Source of the DNA: Leptothrix cholodnii SP-6
GTDB lineage: Bacteria; Pseudomonadota; Gammaproteobacteria; Burkholderiales; Burkholderiaceae_C
Length of the DNA stretch: 64,000 nt
Direction of reading: 5' to 3'
NCBI RefSeq assembly: GCF_000019785.1
Contig: NC_010524.1
Coordinates: forward strand, 3,088,001-3,152,000
Below, piece after piece: positions 9,291 through 23,685 of this stretch; within the stretch, counting starts at the first letter, position 1, and every line of letters starts with the position of its first letter. The translations under genes were made by a program, and so were the position numbers. The notes beneath the pieces were generated by a model, which was not told where the DNA came from, did no database searches, and worked only from the letters and a program-made list of their open reading frames with translations.

Positions 9291-10157
9291 TCATTGTTTG
9301 TTGCGCAGGAAAGTGCGCGCGATGATGTTCAGCACCAGCACCCCCATCGTGATCAGCAGCACACCCGCCCAGGCGAGCTTCTGCCAGTTTTCATAGGGGC
9401 TCATCGCGAACTTGAAGATCGTCACCGGCAGGCTGGCCATCGGCTCGGACAGGTCCGACGTCCAGAACTGGTTCGACAGCGCGGTGAACAGCAGCGGCGC
9501 GGTTTCGCCAGAGATGCGCGCCACCGCCAGCAGCACGCCGGTGATCACGCCGGCGCGGGCCGATTTCAGGGTGATCGACAGGATCACGCGCCATTTCGGC
9601 GTGCCCAGCGCGTAGGCCGCCTCGCGCAGCGCGTTCGGGATCAGGCCGAGCATGTTGTCGGTGGTGCGGATGACCACCGGGATCACGATCAGCGCCAGCG
9701 CCAGCACGCCCGCGAAGCCCGAGAAGCTCTTGAAGCGCGCCACCCACACGGTGTAGATGAACAGGCCGATCACGATCGACGGCGCCGACAGCAGGATGTC
9801 GCTGACGAACCGCGTGATGCGGCCCAGCCAGGTGCTGCGGCCGTATTCCGCCAGATAGACACCGGCCAGCACCCCGACCGGCGTGCCGATCAGCGTGGCC
9901 AGCCCGACCATGATCAGCGAGCCGAAGATCGCGTTGGCCAGACCGCCGATCTCTTCCTGCGGCGGCGGCGTCATCTCGGTGAACAGCGCCAGGCTCAGGC
10001 CGCCCAGACCGAGGCGGACGGTCTCCACCAGGATCCAGATCAGCCAGAACACGCCGAACACCATCGCCAGCAGCGACAGCAGCATCGCCGCCTGATTGAT
10101 CCATTTGCGGCGACGGTGCATCGCCTGGCGCGTGGCCAGCAAGGCTGCGTCTGCCAT
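9291..10157 (-). CDS. pstA: Phosphate ABC transporter permease PstA
   Basis: A 288-residue inner-membrane permease with about six membrane segments and the binding-protein-dependent transport loop ([11 protein letters not shown] near residue 185) that docks PstB. Its ATG overlaps the pstC stop by one base (TGATG), which implies translational coupling. Confidence 0.96.
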   Translation of the reverse strand: MADAALLATRQAMHRRRKWINQAAMLLSLLAMVFGVFWLIWILVETVRLGLGGLSLALFTEMTPPPQEEIGGLANAIFGSLIMVGLATLIGTPVGVLAGVYLAEYGRSTWLGRITRFVSDILLSAPSIVIGLFIYTVWVARFKSFSGFAGVLALALIVIPVVIRTTDNMLGLIPNALREAAYALGTPKWRVILSITLKSARAGVITGVLLAVARISGETAPLLFTALSNQFWTSDLSEPMASLPVTIFKFAMSPYENWQKLAWAGVLLITMGVLVLNIIARTFLRNKQ

Positions 10158-11134
10158 CAGTTGCCCTCGCCTTTCTTGAGTTGCGCCAGCAGCACCTTGG
10201 ACAGCGCCAGCACCACGAAGGTGATGAAGAACAGGACCAGCCCGAGGTAGATCAGCGAAGCCTGGTGCAGGCCGTCAGCCGCCTCGGCGAACTCGTTGGC
10301 GAGCGCCGATGTGATGCTGTTGGCCGCCTCGAACACCGACAGCGAGTCGAGCTGGTTCATGTTGCCGATCACGAAAGTCACGGCCATCGTCTCGCCCAGA
10401 GCCCGGCCGAGCCCGAGCATCACGCCGCCGACCACGCCGATCTTGGTGTAGGGCAGTACCACGTTCCAGACCACCTCCCAGGTGGTCGAACCCAGCCCGT
10501 AGGCGGATTCCTTGAGCATCGGCGGCGTCACCTCGAAGACGTCACGCATCACCGAGGCGATGAACGGGATGATCATGATCGCCAGGATGATGCCGGCCGA
10601 CAGGATGCCGATGCCCACCGGCGGACCCGCGAACAGCGTTCCCAGGACAGGAATGTCGCTCGTGACGGCCTGCAGCGGCTGCTGGACGAACTCTGCCAGG
10701 ATCGGCCCGAACACCAGCAGTCCCCACATGCCGTAGACGATCGAAGGCACCGCCGCCAGCAGCTCGACCGCGATCCCGAGCGGTCGCTTGAGCCAGGTCG
10801 GCGACAGTTCGGTGAGGAAAAGCGCGATGCCGAAACTCACCGGCACCGCGATCAGCAGGGCGATGAACGAGGTCATCAGCGTGCCGTAGATCATCACGAG
10901 ACCGCCGTAGCGGTTCTCGACCGGATCCCACTCGCTGCGCCACAGGAACGACAGGCCGTACTCGCGGATCGCCGGCATGGCGCCGAGCACGAGCGAAGCG
11001 ATGATGCCCAGCAACAGCGCGAGAGTCAGCCAAGCGGCCGACTGCGCCAGCAAGGCGAACAGGGTGTCCGCCCAGGGTGCGCGAACCGTCGCGCGAGGGT
11101 CACTTGACCCCGAAGATTGCGCCATCTTGATCAA
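10157..11134 (-). CDS. pstC: Phosphate ABC transporter permease PstC
   Basis: A 325-residue inner-membrane permease with about six membrane segments and the EAA-type loop ([14 protein letters not shown] near 210). It pairs with PstA to form the phosphate channel. It starts 60 bases after pstS. A second ATG three codons in (MIKM) could also be used. Confidence 0.96.
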   Translation of the reverse strand: MIKMAQSSGSSDPRATVRAPWADTLFALLAQSAAWLTLALLLGIIASLVLGAMPAIREYGLSFLWRSEWDPVENRYGGLVMIYGTLMTSFIALLIAVPVSFGIALFLTELSPTWLKRPLGIAVELLAAVPSIVYGMWGLLVFGPILAEFVQQPLQAVTSDIPVLGTLFAGPPVGIGILSAGIILAIMIIPFIASVMRDVFEVTPPMLKESAYGLGSTTWEVVWNVVLPYTKIGVVGGVMLGLGRALGETMAVTFVIGNMNQLDSLSVFEAANSITSALANEFAEAADGLHQASLIYLGLVLFFITFVVLALSKVLLAQLKKGEGN

Positions 11135-11194
11135 TCCAGCTGCAAAGTGGCGCGAAGTGTAGCGGCCGACCCACCGATCAGGCGCCCCGGGAAC

Positions 11195-12247
11195 TCACTT
11201 GTACTCGACGGCCTTGCCGCTGCTGTCCTTGAAGCCGGACCACTGCTTGCGAACCAGCGCCTTGACGGATTCAGGCAGCGCGACGTACTCGAGTTCGCCG
11301 GCCATCGCGTCTCCGCTGGCATAAGCCCAGTCGAAGAACTTCAGCGTGGAGACCGCCTGCTGTGGCTTGTCCTGCTGCTTGTGCATCAGGATGAAGGTGG
11401 CGCCCGTCAGCGGCCAGGCGTCCTTGCCAGGCTGTTCGGTCAGCACCTGATAGAAGGACTTCGACCAGTTCGCTGCAGCGGCGGCCGCCTTGAAGTTGGC
11501 GTCGTCCGGCGACACGAAGTTGCCCGCCGCGTTCTTCATCTGCACGTACGCCATCTTGCCCTGCTTGGCGTAGGCATATTCGACGTAGCCGATGGCGTTG
11601 GGCAGGCGCTGGACGAACGCCGAGACACCCTCGTTGCCCTTGCCGCCTGCACCGGTCGGCCAGTTGACGGCCGTGCCCTCGCCCACCTTGGACTTCCACT
11701 CGGCATTCACCTTCGACAGGTAGTTGGTGAAGATGAAGCTGGTGCCCGAGCCGTCCGCCCGCCGCACGACGGCAATCGGCGCATCGGGAAGCGCAACGCC
11801 AGCGTTCAATGCAGTGATCGCCGGATCGCTCCACTTGCGCACCTTGCCGAGGTAGATGTCGCCGAGCACGGCACCGGTGAGCTTGATCTGCCCCGGCTGT
11901 ATGCCCTTGATGTTGACCACGGGCACCACGCCGCCGATCACGGTCGGAAACTGCACCAGACCGTCCTTGGCCAGATCGGCATCGCTCAGAGGCATGTCCG
12001 AGGCACCGAAATCGACGGTCTTGGCCTGGATCTGGCGTATGCCAGCCCCGGACCCCACCGACTGGTAATTCACCTTTGCGCCGGAGAGCTTGTGGAAAGC
12101 ATCGGCCCATTTTGCATAGATGGGCGCCGGAAACGTGGCCCCGGCGCCGGTCACGTTCTGCGCTTGCACACCACCCGACAGGGACCACAGCGTCGCAGCA
12201 GCCAACACCGTGGAAGCCAGCCTCTTGCTACCGATCACATTGCTCAT
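11195..12247 (-). CDS. pstS: Periplasmic phosphate-binding protein PstS
   Basis: A 350-residue exported protein that delivers phosphate to PstC/PstA. A signal peptide (basic SKR at 7-9, hydrophobic core 10-23) ends at VQA-Q, with cleavage predicted after Ala29. The mature protein opens with the PstS hallmark [11 protein letters not shown], and phosphate-binding segments such as SGAGIRQ and RADGSGTSF are present. The start at 12247 matches the signal peptide; the longer open frame back to 12430 runs through the Pho box and is not coding. Confidence 0.96.
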   Translation of the reverse strand: MSNVIGSKRLASTVLAAATLWSLSGGVQAQNVTGAGATFPAPIYAKWADAFHKLSGAKVNYQSVGSGAGIRQIQAKTVDFGASDMPLSDADLAKDGLVQFPTVIGGVVPVVNIKGIQPGQIKLTGAVLGDIYLGKVRKWSDPAITALNAGVALPDAPIAVVRRADGSGTSFIFTNYLSKVNAEWKSKVGEGTAVNWPTGAGGKGNEGVSAFVQRLPNAIGYVEYAYAKQGKMAYVQMKNAAGNFVSPDDANFKAAAAAANWSKSFYQVLTEQPGKDAWPLTGATFILMHKQQDKPQQAVSTLKFFDWAYASGDAMAGELEYVALPESVKALVRKQWSGFKDSSGKAVEYK

Positions 12248-12292
12248 CACTGAACCCGTTACTGAAAAGGCGAGGGTCCGCCGTTGCCCGCA

Positions 12293-12326
12293 ACTGTAAT
12301 CACGATGTGTGACATGTTTATGACAA
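12293..12326 (-). promoter_or_regulatory. Pho box and promoter of the pst operon
   Basis: On the minus strand, 12326-12309 reads TTGTCATAAACATGTCAC, two 7-base repeats separated by four bases. It matches the PhoB consensus CTGTCATAWAWCTGTCAY closely. Ten bases downstream is TACAGT (12298-12293), a fair -10 hexamer at the spacing expected for a PhoB-activated promoter whose -35 is replaced by the Pho box. The predicted leader is about 40 bases. Confidence 0.85.
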
Positions 12327-12392
12327 TTCACCGACCCGATCTGACGGACGATCTGGTCGCGGGCAGCGCCGACGACCGATCGAGTATCCGGA

Positions 12393-13727
12393 TCAGCCTT
12401 CCTGTGCAGCGACGGCCAGTCGGTCGGCACAAAGGCGGGCCTGCGCAGCGTCGCGCGCCTCGACCATCACGCGCAGAAGCGGCTCGGTACCGGACGGACG
12501 AATGAGCACACGGCCCGACTGACCCAGTTCATTGCCGATGGCGATGCGCTCGCGTGCCAGGCGATCGTTGAGTTTCCAGTCCTGACCGGCGGCGAGCCGC
12601 ACATTGATCAGCGTTTGCGGGAACAGTTCGACGCCGTCGAGCAGTTCGGCAATCGAACGGCCATTGCGCTGCTGCGCCTGCAGCACCTGCAAGGCACTGA
12701 CGATGCCGTCACCGGTGGTGTGCTTGTCCAGCGCCAGCAGGTGGCCCGAGCCCTCACCGCCAAGCTGCCAGCCCCGCGAAACCAGCTCTTCGAGCACGTA
12801 GCGGTCACCCACCTTGGCACGCACGAATTCGACGCCGCGCTGCTGGAGCGCCACCTCGACCGCCATGTTGGTCATCAAGGTGCCGACCGCGCCAGGCACC
12901 GGCTCGCCCTGGGCCAGTCGATCGGCGACCATCACGTAAAGCAGTTCGTCACCGTTGTAGAGCCGGCCGTTGCGATCGACCAGCAGCACGCGGTCGGCAT
13001 CACCATCGAGGGCCACACCGTAGTCGGCACCGTTCATGCGGACAGCCTCGACCAGCGCCTGCGGCGACGTGGCACCGACACCATCGTTGATGTTCAGGCC
13101 ATCGGGCTCGCAGCCGATGCGCACCACATCGGCGCCGAGTTCATGAAACACGTCCGGAGCCACGTGGTACGCCGCACCGTTGGCGGCATCGACGACGATC
13201 TTCAGGCCCTTGAGTGAGAGCTCGTTCGAGAAGGTCGACTTGCAGAACTCGACGTAACGCCCCGGCGCATCATGCAGACGCCTGGCGCGGCCGATCTGCG
13301 ACGAATCGGACCACTGCGGCGGCGCTTCGATGGCGGCCTCGACCTCCATCTCCCAGGCGTCGGACAGCTTTTCTCCCCGTGCCGAAAAGAACTTGATGCC
13401 GTTGTCCATGAAGTGGTTGTGCGAGGCGCTGATCACCACGCCCAGACTGAGGCGCAACGCGCGTGTCAGGTAGGCCACTGCCGGCGTGGGCAGAGGTCCG
13501 GTGAGCATCACGTCGACACCAGCCGAGTTCAGACCCGCCTCGAGTGCAGATTCGAGCATGTAGCCCGAGATGCGCGTGTCCTTGCCAATCAGCACCACCG
13601 GCCGGTCATGCGTGCCACGCAACACCCGGCCGACAGCGTGCCCGAGTCGCAGGACAAAATCAGGCGTGATCGGAGACGTGCCAACTTCACCACGAATACC
13701 GTCGGTGCCAAAATACTTTCTGCTCAT
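12393..13727 (-). CDS. glmM: Phosphoglucosamine mutase
   Basis: A 444-residue cytoplasmic enzyme converting glucosamine-6-phosphate to glucosamine-1-phosphate for UDP-GlcNAc, peptidoglycan and lipid A. The phosphoserine loop VISASHN places the active Ser at residue 102, as in E. coli. The metal loop DGDADR and the C-terminal phosphate-binding RPSGTEP are present. The start at 13727 gives [13 protein letters not shown], the family N-terminus; the frame back to 13865 is not conserved. It follows folP by 67 bases, the ftsH-folP-glmM order seen in other proteobacteria. Confidence 0.97.
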   Translation of the reverse strand: MSRKYFGTDGIRGEVGTSPITPDFVLRLGHAVGRVLRGTHDRPVVLIGKDTRISGYMLESALEAGLNSAGVDVMLTGPLPTPAVAYLTRALRLSLGVVISASHNHFMDNGIKFFSARGEKLSDAWEMEVEAAIEAPPQWSDSSQIGRARRLHDAPGRYVEFCKSTFSNELSLKGLKIVVDAANGAAYHVAPDVFHELGADVVRIGCEPDGLNINDGVGATSPQALVEAVRMNGADYGVALDGDADRVLLVDRNGRLYNGDELLYVMVADRLAQGEPVPGAVGTLMTNMAVEVALQQRGVEFVRAKVGDRYVLEELVSRGWQLGGEGSGHLLALDKHTTGDGIVSALQVLQAQQRNGRSIAELLDGVELFPQTLINVRLAAGQDWKLNDRLARERIAIGNELGQSGRVLIRPSGTEPLLRVMVEARDAAQARLCADRLAVAAQEG

Positions 13728-13794
13728 GTGTACTCGCTGAAAAACCTGAAGAACGCGATGGACTGCACCGCAAGCGGTCGAGCCTAGGTCAAGC

Positions 13795-14622
13795 TCAGCA
13801 CTCGGGCAAGCCGGCAGCACGCCACACGGCCAGTGCGTCGACTGTCGCTGCCACATCGTGCACACGAATCACACGGGCACCACACTGAACCGCAGCCAGC
13901 GCAGCGGCAACGCTGCCATGAACCCGCTCCCCGACGGCACGCCCGGTGACCGTGCCGATCGACGACTTGCGCGACCAGCCCGCCAGCACCGGGTAGCCCA
14001 GATCCAGCAAGGCGCGCTGACCCTTGATCAATGCGAAGTTGTGTTCGACCGTCTTCCCGAACCCGATGCCCGGATCGAGCACGATGCGCGCGGCCTGCAC
14101 GCCGCGCGAACGCAAGGCATGACTGCGGTCGGCCAGGAAGTCGCGCACCGACCGCGTCACGTCGTCGTACCTGGGATCGCGCTGCATCGACCTGGGTTCG
14201 CCCTGCATGTGCATGAGACAGATGCCGCACGACGGGTGCGCAACCACGGCCTCGAGCGCACCATCGGCTTGCAGGGCAAGGATGTCGTTGACGATGTCCA
14301 CGCCGAGGTCGAGCGCGGCACACATGACCTCCGGCTTCCATGTGTCCACCGACACCGGCACCCCCATCTGCAGAGCCCCACGCAAGACCGGAATCACACG
14401 AGCCAACTCATCCTCGACCGATACCGCAGGCGCGCCTGGACGGCTGGATTCGCCACCGATGTCCAGGATGTCAGCACCCTCGCGCAGCAACATCTCGGCA
14501 TGAGCGAGTGCCTGGTTCGGGCTGCGTCCACCGTCTGAAAACGAATCGGGCGTCGCATTGACGATACCCATCACGCGAGGTTGTGACAGGTCAATCTGGA
14601 AACGGCTGGTTTGCCAGTGCAT
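13795..14622 (-). CDS. folP: Dihydropteroate synthase
   Basis: A 275-residue enzyme joining p-aminobenzoate to dihydropterin pyrophosphate in folate synthesis; the sulfonamide target. Signatures [15 protein letters not shown] and [11 protein letters not shown] lie near the N-terminus, and the C-terminal half has [10 protein letters not shown] and GWSRKSSIG. The start at 14622 is chosen because the frame upstream (to 14709) crosses a terminator-like hairpin. Confidence 0.96.
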   Translation of the reverse strand: MHWQTSRFQIDLSQPRVMGIVNATPDSFSDGGRSPNQALAHAEMLLREGADILDIGGESSRPGAPAVSVEDELARVIPVLRGALQMGVPVSVDTWKPEVMCAALDLGVDIVNDILALQADGALEAVVAHPSCGICLMHMQGEPRSMQRDPRYDDVTRSVRDFLADRSHALRSRGVQAARIVLDPGIGFGKTVEHNFALIKGQRALLDLGYPVLAGWSRKSSIGTVTGRAVGERVHGSVAAALAAVQCGARVIRVHDVAATVDALAVWRAAGLPEC

Positions 14623-14678
14623 CGCTCTACTCCTTTGCGGCCGGCAGCAAGCGGACAGAAGCCGCGGCACCAATGCAA

Positions 14679-14696
14679 ACGGGGCCGAAGCCCCGT
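14679..14696 (-). terminator. UUCG-loop hairpin between ftsH and folP
   Basis: On the minus strand ACGGGGC-TTCG-GCCCCGT forms a 7-bp stem with the very stable UUCG tetraloop, 25 bases after the ftsH stop. The following tract (TTTGCATTG) is only partly T-rich, so it may attenuate rather than stop transcription into folP and glmM, or mark an mRNA end. Confidence 0.6.
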
Positions 14697-14721
14697 CATT
14701 GTGTTTCACCCGACGCCTGGA

Positions 14722-16626
14722 TCAGACCGTCGCCGCAGCATTTGGACTCACGGACGGATTCGACGGACCACCGGGGGGCTTCGATGCGGGCGGCACCCAG
14801 TCCTTCGGCGGACGCGGTTGACGACCCTGCATGATGTCTTCGATCTGGTCAGAGTCGATGGTCTCCCAGTCGAGCAATGCACGCGCCATCGTGTGCATCT
14901 TGTCCTGGTTCTCCTCGATCAACTGACGAGCCAGCGAATACTGGGTATCGATGATCTTGCGGATCTCCTTGTCGACCTTCTTCATCGTTTCTTCGGAAAC
15001 GTTGACCTGCTTGGTGATGGAGCGGCCCAGGAACACTTCGCCCTCGTTTTCAGCGTAGACCATCGGACCGAGTTCTTCGGTCATGCCGTAACGGGTCACC
15101 ATGTCACGCGCGATCTGCGTGGCCCTTTCGAAGTCGTTGCTGGCGCCGGTGGTCATCTGGTTCATGAACACCTCCTCGGCAATGCGCCCACCGAACAGCA
15201 CCGAAATCGTCGACAGCATCCGCTCCTTGTCAAGACTGTAGCGATCGCCTTCGGGCAGCTGCATGGTCAGACCGAGAGCACGGCCACGCGGAATGATCGT
15301 CACCTTGTGAACCGGATCGGTCTTGGGCATCAGGCGGGCAACCAGCGCGTGTCCGGATTCGTGGTACGCAGTGTTCTTGCGCTCCTCTTCGGGCATGACC
15401 ATCGACTTGCGCTCGGGGCCCATCATGATCTTGTCCTTGGCCTTCTCGAAGTCGACCATCTCGACCACCCGCGCGCTGCGGCGGGCAGCGAACAGGGCTG
15501 CTTCGTTGACCAGATTGGCAAGATCGGCACCGGAGAAACCGGGGGTGCCACGCGCAAGGATGTCGGCACGAATGTCCTGACCCATCGGAATCTTGCGCAT
15601 GTGCACGTTCAGGATCTGCTCGCGCCCACGCACGTCGGGCAAGGTCACGTAGACCTGCCGGTCAAAGCGGCCCGGACGCAGCAGCGCAGGATCCAGGATG
15701 TCCGGACGGTTGGTCGCTGCAATCACGATCACGCCGAGGTTGGTCTCGAAACCATCCATCTCGACCAGCATCTGGTTGAGCGTCTGCTCGCGCTCGTCGT
15801 TGCCGCCCCCCAGACCAGCACCGCGATGACGACCGACAGCATCGATTTCATCGATGAAGATGATGCACGGCGCGTTCTTCTTGGCCTGCTCGAACATGTC
15901 CCGCACGCGAGCAGCACCGACACCCACGAACATCTCGACGAAGTCGGAGCCGGAGATCGAAAAGAACGGAACCTTGGCTTCACCCGCGATGGACTTGGCC
16001 AGAAGCGTTTTACCGGTACCCGGCGGGCCGACCATCAAGACGCCACGCGGAATTCGTCCGCCCAGCTTCTGGAACTTTTGCGGGTCCTTCAGGAAGTCGA
16101 CCAGTTCCTTGACTTCCTCTTTCGCCTCGTCGCAACCTGCAACGTCGGCGAAGGTGACGGAGTTGTTGCTCTCGTCGAGCATGCGCGCACGGCTCTTGCC
16201 GAAGCTGAAAGCGCCGCCCTTGCCACCGCCTTGCATCTGGCGCATGAAGTAGACCCATACGCCGATCAGCAGCAGCATCGGCCCCCAGGAAATCAGCAGG
16301 CTCGTCAGCAATGACGGCTCTTCACGCGGCTTGACCTTGAACTTGACTCCGTTGGCGATGAGGTCGCCCACGAGGCCACGATCCAGGTAGGTGGCCGTGG
16401 TGCGAATGCGCTTGTCATCGGTGGTCAGGGCTTCGATCTCGGCACCACCAGGATTTTCCTGCAGCACCACCTCGCGAATGCGCTTGGCGCGCACTTCCTC
16501 GAGAAACTCCGAATAGCCGATCTGGTTACCAGCGGTCGCCGTGCGGTCGAACTGCTTGAACACGGTGAACAGCACCAGGGCGATCACCATCCACACTGCA
16601 ACTTTGGAGAACCATTGATTGTTCAC
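14722..16626 (-). CDS. ftsH: ATP-dependent zinc metalloprotease FtsH
   Basis: A 634-residue inner-membrane AAA+ protease that degrades misassembled membrane proteins and regulators such as LpxC and sigma-32. Membrane segments lie at about 8-24 and 108-128 with a periplasmic domain between. Walker A GPPGTGKT is at 200-207, Walker B IIFIDE at 255-260, the second region of homology at 303-323 (ATNRPD to RPGRFDR), and the zinc motif HESGH at 422-426. The start is GTG, supported by GGAG five bases upstream. It follows rlmE, the classic pair. HflK and HflC, which modulate FtsH, are encoded near 61-63 kb. Confidence 0.97.
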   Translation of the reverse strand: MNNQWFSKVAVWMVIALVLFTVFKQFDRTATAGNQIGYSEFLEEVRAKRIREVVLQENPGGAEIEALTTDDKRIRTTATYLDRGLVGDLIANGVKFKVKPREEPSLLTSLLISWGPMLLLIGVWVYFMRQMQGGGKGGAFSFGKSRARMLDESNNSVTFADVAGCDEAKEEVKELVDFLKDPQKFQKLGGRIPRGVLMVGPPGTGKTLLAKSIAGEAKVPFFSISGSDFVEMFVGVGAARVRDMFEQAKKNAPCIIFIDEIDAVGRHRGAGLGGGNDEREQTLNQMLVEMDGFETNLGVIVIAATNRPDILDPALLRPGRFDRQVYVTLPDVRGREQILNVHMRKIPMGQDIRADILARGTPGFSGADLANLVNEAALFAARRSARVVEMVDFEKAKDKIMMGPERKSMVMPEEERKNTAYHESGHALVARLMPKTDPVHKVTIIPRGRALGLTMQLPEGDRYSLDKERMLSTISVLFGGRIAEEVFMNQMTTGASNDFERATQIARDMVTRYGMTEELGPMVYAENEGEVFLGRSITKQVNVSEETMKKVDKEIRKIIDTQYSLARQLIEENQDKMHTMARALLDWETIDSDQIEDIMQGRQPRPPKDWVPPASKPPGGPSNPSVSPNAAATV

Positions 16627-16791
16627 CGCGGCTCCTTCTTACAAATCTGTCTGCCCCGGACGGGCCCAGCAGCCGCAGCAGATTTGCTGCAACCAACGCG
16701 GTAGGTGGGGACGATTCTAGTCGAGTCAATACCCCTGACCCGATCAGCTTCACCCTGCGAAACGATGGGCAAGCTGCACGTTCGTGCAGTC

Positions 16792-17490
16792 TCACACCGC
16801 ATCGGCATTTGGCATGCCAGTCGATTTCAGACCGATGCCGACCAGAAAAGTTTCAGCCGACCTGTCACGTGAAGCCTTCGGCTTCACTGCCTTGACGACC
16901 CTGAACGTGCGCTTGAACTGGTCGACCAGTTGGCTGTAGCCGCTGCCATGGAAGACCTTGCACACGAGGGCCCCCTGCGGCTTCAGGTGACTCTGGGCGA
17001 ACTCGAGCGCCAGTTCGACCAGATTGGCGATGCGCGCAGCATCGGTGACCTCGACGCCCGACAGGTTCGGCGCCATGTCGGACAACACGACGTCCACCGC
17101 GCGGCCATCGAGCAAGCCCACCAGTTGCGCAAGCACGGCCTCTTCGCAGAAGTCGCCCTGCAAGAACGCCACCCCCTCCAGCGGTTCGAACGGCAGCAGG
17201 TCGAGGGCGATGATCCGACCATTGAGTTCACCGGCCGCAGCCCCGCCGACACCCGCCTCGCGTGGCGCAAACCGGCGCCGGACGTACTGGCTCCAGGCGC
17301 CCGGGACGGCCCCGAGGTCGACCACCACCTGACCAGGCCTGATCAGGCCACAGGTCTCGTCGATCTCCTTGATCTTGTAGGCGGCACGAGAGCGATATCC
17401 CTCCTTGTGCGCCAGCTTCACATAGGTATCGTGGATGTGGTCGTTGAACCAAGCCTTGTTGACTTTCTTGCTTTTTGTATTGATCTTCAT
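16792..17490 (-). CDS. rlmE: 23S rRNA 2'-O-ribose U2552 methyltransferase
   Basis: A 232-residue RrmJ/FtsJ-type enzyme that methylates U2552 late in 50S assembly. The SAM-binding motif [14 protein letters not shown] lies near residues 56-69 (usual form DLGAAPGGWSQ), followed by [11 protein letters not shown] and a C-terminal [11 protein letters not shown]. Upstream of ftsH, 165 bases away; that gap contains a TAGAAT hexamer and a short CTGCAC/GTGCAG hairpin but no clear sigma-32 promoter. It is divergent from yhbY with only 20 bases between starts. Confidence 0.95.
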   Translation of the reverse strand: MKINTKSKKVNKAWFNDHIHDTYVKLAHKEGYRSRAAYKIKEIDETCGLIRPGQVVVDLGAVPGAWSQYVRRRFAPREAGVGGAAAGELNGRIIALDLLPFEPLEGVAFLQGDFCEEAVLAQLVGLLDGRAVDVVLSDMAPNLSGVEVTDAARIANLVELALEFAQSHLKPQGALVCKVFHGSGYSQLVDQFKRTFRVVKAVKPKASRDRSAETFLVGIGLKSTGMPNADAV

Positions 17491-17510
17491 GTCGACCCGA
17501 TAATACGGAC

Positions 17511-17993
17511 ATGGCTGCCCTACAACTCACCCCTGCCCAGCGCAAGCAATATCGCGCTGCGGCACATCACCTTCACCCGGTCGTCATGATCGGCGCCGAG
17601 GGCCTAACCCCTGCTGTCATCAAGGAGACCGACGCCGCGCTGCTGGCCCACGGCTTGATCAAGATACGCGTCTTCAGCGATCAACGCGCCGAACGCGAGA
17701 CCTTGCTGTCCACTCTGGCCGATCAACTCAAGGCCGCTCCCATCCAGCACATCGGCAAGCTGCTCGTCCTGTGGCGCCCTGAGCCCGAGAAGCACGCCAC
17801 CCCTGCCGCGGACGAGTTCAAGGCTTCCGGGCCTCGGGTGATCAAGATCCTGAAGTTTTCCAAGAGCGGATCCCAGCGCGCCCAAGTCAAGAAGATGACC
17901 GTCATGGGCAATGAACGACTCACCGTCGGCGGCATCGTCAAGCGGGCCAAGAAACGGATCATCAGCCAGAAGAAGCGCTCGCTCGCCGAATGA
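17511..17993 (+). CDS. yhbY: YhbY-family CRM-domain RNA-binding protein
   Basis: A 160-residue protein. Residues 1-95 are the CRM domain, which binds pre-50S particles; the domain start ([23 protein letters not shown]) and GLIKIRV are typical. Unlike the 97-residue E. coli YhbY it has a basic C-terminal extension of about 60 residues, rich in Lys and Arg, which probably adds RNA contacts. Divergent pairing with rlmE fits a joint role in 50S assembly. Confidence 0.9.
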   Translation: MAALQLTPAQRKQYRAAAHHLHPVVMIGAEGLTPAVIKETDAALLAHGLIKIRVFSDQRAERETLLSTLADQLKAAPIQHIGKLLVLWRPEPEKHATPAADEFKASGPRVIKILKFSKSGSQRAQVKKMTVMGNERLTVGGIVKRAKKRIISQKKRSLAE

Positions 17994-17999
17994 GCACGC

Positions 18000-18037
18000 A
18001 ACCCGTCCACCGCCGGTTCGCGGCGAGTGGGCGGGTT
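18000..18037. terminator. Convergent hairpin between yhbY and the DUF4149 gene
   Basis: AACCCG (18000-18005) pairs with CGGGTT (18032-18037), and the interior pairs again (CCAC / GTGG, GCCG / CGGC) with a few mismatches. It lies just after the yhbY stop and overlaps the stop of the minus-strand gene. There is no clear T-run. Confidence 0.5.
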
Positions 18038-18495
18038 CAGAGCGGAACGCGAGGCGCCGTTGCGCGCCAAGCCAGGACAAGCAACAGCACGCCCTTGAGT
18101 GCAAACAGGGCACTCGAGGCGCCATGAATCGCGCCGAAACTCCAGGCCCCCTGTCCTGCACGAGCGGCCTCCATCGCCGGCTGCAGCGCGAAATAACCCA
18201 GCACGGTACAGAAAAGCGCCCCGAGCACCAGCAGGATCTCGGCGGACATCACCGAGACCTGCGCCTCCGGCGCCTTCGCGGCACGGTCGCAAGCGAGGCG
18301 ACGATGGATCAGCAACAGCAGCAGGGCCAAGCCCAGCGACAGCTGAGCCTCGATCCGGAAACATTGCCCCGCCACCCGGCCAGCCAACGAGCGCTCCAGC
18401 ACGGCAAACGCCGCCGGTGCGGCCACCGCCCCCAGCGTCAGTACCAGACCCAGCCACAGGCTGGCCAGCAAGGCGGCGAGACGTCCGAGCATCAC
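18037..18495 (-). CDS. DUF4149 membrane protein
   Basis: A 152-residue protein with four predicted membrane helices (about 5-30, 52-66, 84-104 and 124-146) and the family's conserved small-residue first helix (APAAFAVL). Function is unknown. The gene starts 8 bases after greA in the same direction, so the two are probably cotranscribed; a greA-DUF4149 pair is common in Betaproteobacteria. Confidence 0.8.
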   Translation of the reverse strand: MMLGRLAALLASLWLGLVLTLGAVAAPAAFAVLERSLAGRVAGQCFRIEAQLSLGLALLLLLIHRRLACDRAAKAPEAQVSVMSAEILLVLGALFCTVLGYFALQPAMEAARAGQGAWSFGAIHGASSALFALKGVLLLVLAWRATAPRVPL

Positions 18496-18503
18496 GACGC
18501 CGT

Positions 18504-18980
18504 TCAGACGTAACGCACTTCGACGACCTCGTAGCGCTTGACGCCACCGGGCGCCTGAACCTCGGCCACGTCACCGGCTTCCTTGCCGATCAGGGCGCGG
18601 GCGATCGGCGAGCCGACGGAGACCAGTCCCTTCTTGAGATCGGCCTCGTCCTCGCCGACGATCTGGTAGGTCACGGCGTCGCCGCTTTCTTCCTCCTCCA
18701 GATCGACGGTGGCGCCGAACACCACCCGTCCGCCGGCATCGAGCACGGCCGGGTCGATCACCTGGGCGATCGCCAGCTTGCCCTCGACGTCCAGGATGCG
18801 GCCTTCGATGAAGCCCTGCTTGTCCTTTGCGGCTTCGTACTCGGCGTTCTCGGACAGGTCCCCCTGGGCGCGCGCTTCGGCAATCGCATTGATCACCCAC
18901 GGACGTTCGATGGTCTTCAGGCGCTGCAGCTCTTCCTTGAGCAGTTCAGCGCCACGTTTGGTCAGCGGAATCGTGGCCAT
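18504..18980 (-). CDS. greA: Transcription elongation factor GreA
   Basis: A 158-residue factor that enters the RNA polymerase secondary channel and stimulates cleavage of backtracked RNA. The N-terminal coiled coil carries the acidic tip ([10 protein letters not shown], near residues 42-51), and the C-terminal FKBP-like domain has [14 protein letters not shown]. It lies downstream of carB, beyond a strong hairpin and T-run. Confidence 0.97.
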   Translation of the reverse strand: MATIPLTKRGAELLKEELQRLKTIERPWVINAIAEARAQGDLSENAEYEAAKDKQGFIEGRILDVEGKLAIAQVIDPAVLDAGGRVVFGATVDLEEEESGDAVTYQIVGEDEADLKKGLVSVGSPIARALIGKEAGDVAEVQAPGGVKRYEVVEVRYV

Positions 18981-19008
18981 GTGCTTCAGTCAGGTCATTC
19001 GGGTGAAC

Positions 19009-19056
19009 AAAAAAATGAGCCGCCGACGGCCTCCTGTACAGGAGGCTGGCAGCGGC
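19009..19056 (-). terminator. Strong terminator between carB and greA
   Basis: On the minus strand GCCGC (19056-19052) pairs with GCGGC (19023-19019) around a core of GCCTCCTG-TA-CAGGAGGC (19046-19029), followed by seven T (19015-19009). The hairpin ends about 30 bases before the greA start, so greA either has a promoter upstream of it, with the hairpin in its leader, or depends on read-through. Confidence 0.88.
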
Positions 19057-19074
19057 AGACGCGATGCAAACAGT

Positions 19075-22342
<3,268 letters not shown>

Positions 22343-22350
<8 letters not shown>

Positions 22351-23527
22351 TCTTCTTCTCCGCTTGGTCGCTCATCAGCTTGGTGAAGCGGTCGAACAGG
22401 TAGGCAATGTCATGGGGACCGGGCGAGGCTTCCGGGTGGCCCTGGAAGCAGAACGCCGGCTTGTCGGTGCGCGCCAGGCCTTGCAGCGTGCCGTCGAACA
22501 GGCTCACGTGCGTGGTGCGCAGGTTGGCCGGCAGCGACTCGGCATCGACCGCAAAACCGTGGTTCTGGCTGGTGATGGAGACGCGGCCGGTGTCGAGATC
22601 CTTGACCGGATGGTTGGCGCCGTGGTGGCCGAACTTCATCTTGAAGGTCTTGGCGCCCGAGGCCAGCGCCATGATCTGGTGGCCCAGGCAGATGCCGAAG
22701 GTCGGGATGCCGGTCTCGATCAGTTCGGCAGCCGCCTCGATGGCGTAGTCGCAGGGCTGCGGGTCACCCGGGCCGTTGCTCAGGAAGATGCCGTCGGGCT
22801 TGAGCGCGAGCGCTTCGGCGGCCGGCGTCCTGGCAGGCACCACGGTGACCTTGCAGCCGCGCTCGGCCAGCATGCGCAGGATGTTGCGCTTGACGCCGAA
22901 GTCGTAGGCCACGACATGGAAACGCGGTGCGGTCTGGTCGCCGAACCCTGGCGTGCCGTCGGCGCCGAGGAGCTGCCACTCGGTTTCGGTCCAGGGATAC
23001 GAGACGTCGGTGGTGACGACCTGAGCCAAGTCGAGGCCGGCCATGCTGGGGGCCTTGCGGGCCAGCGCGACGGCCTCGTCGCGCATGGCTTGTGTCACGA
23101 CGGTGTCAGCTGCAAACGCCACGATGCAGCCGTTCTGGGCACCGTGGGTGCGCAGGATGCGGGTGAGGCGGCGGGTGTCGAGGTCGGCGATCGCAACGGT
23201 GCCTTCACGCACCAAGTATTGCGACAGCGTCAGCGACTGGCGAAAGTTGGACGAACGGATCGGGAGGTCTTTGATGATCAGGCCCGCAGCGTGTACTTTG
23301 CGGGCCTCGACATCCTGTTCATTGACGCCGTAGTTGCCGATGTGCGGATACGTCAGGGTGACGATCTGCCGGCAGTAGCTCGGGTCGGTCAGGATCTCTT
23401 GATAGCCGGTGAGCGCTGTGTTGAACACAACCTCACCCACGGTGTGACCGGCAGCGCCGATCGAGACACCTTGAAAGACCGTACCGTCTGCGAGTGCGAG
23501 GATGGCGGGAGGCAGGACGGGCAGCAC
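22343..23527 (-). CDS. carA: Carbamoyl phosphate synthetase, small subunit
   Basis: A 394-residue glutaminase that supplies ammonia to CarB. The class I amidotransferase nucleophile is Cys280 in FGICLGHQ, with the catalytic His-x-Glu near [11 protein letters not shown]. It is directly upstream of carB with overlapping reading frames. The 210-base leader upstream contains a perfect -10 hexamer. Confidence 0.98.
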
Positions 23528-23679
23528 GGGGACTCCGGATAGGTGGCACGCCCAGCTCTGCAGGTGGCTCGCCGGATGGCCATCCCTTCAAGAGATGTCA
23601 TCCGGTCGACTGGCGCGAGTCCGCGGGGGGATTCGACGACAAATTCGCTAGGCGGCGGTGTTGACGGGCAAACCGCGGG

Positions 23680-23685
23680 ATTATA
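23680..23685 (-). promoter_or_regulatory. Probable carA -10 element
   Basis: TATAAT on the minus strand, about 150 bases before the carA start, flanked on both sides by CCGCGG-containing arms that form an imperfect inverted repeat (about 23671-23700). No good -35 is seen, which suggests an activator or an operator role for the repeat. Confidence 0.55.

Noticed and set aside
16627..16791. Heat-shock (sigma-32) promoter of ftsH
   Set aside because: No CTTGAA/CCCCAT pair at proper spacing was found in the gap; only a sigma-70-like TAGAAT without a good -35.
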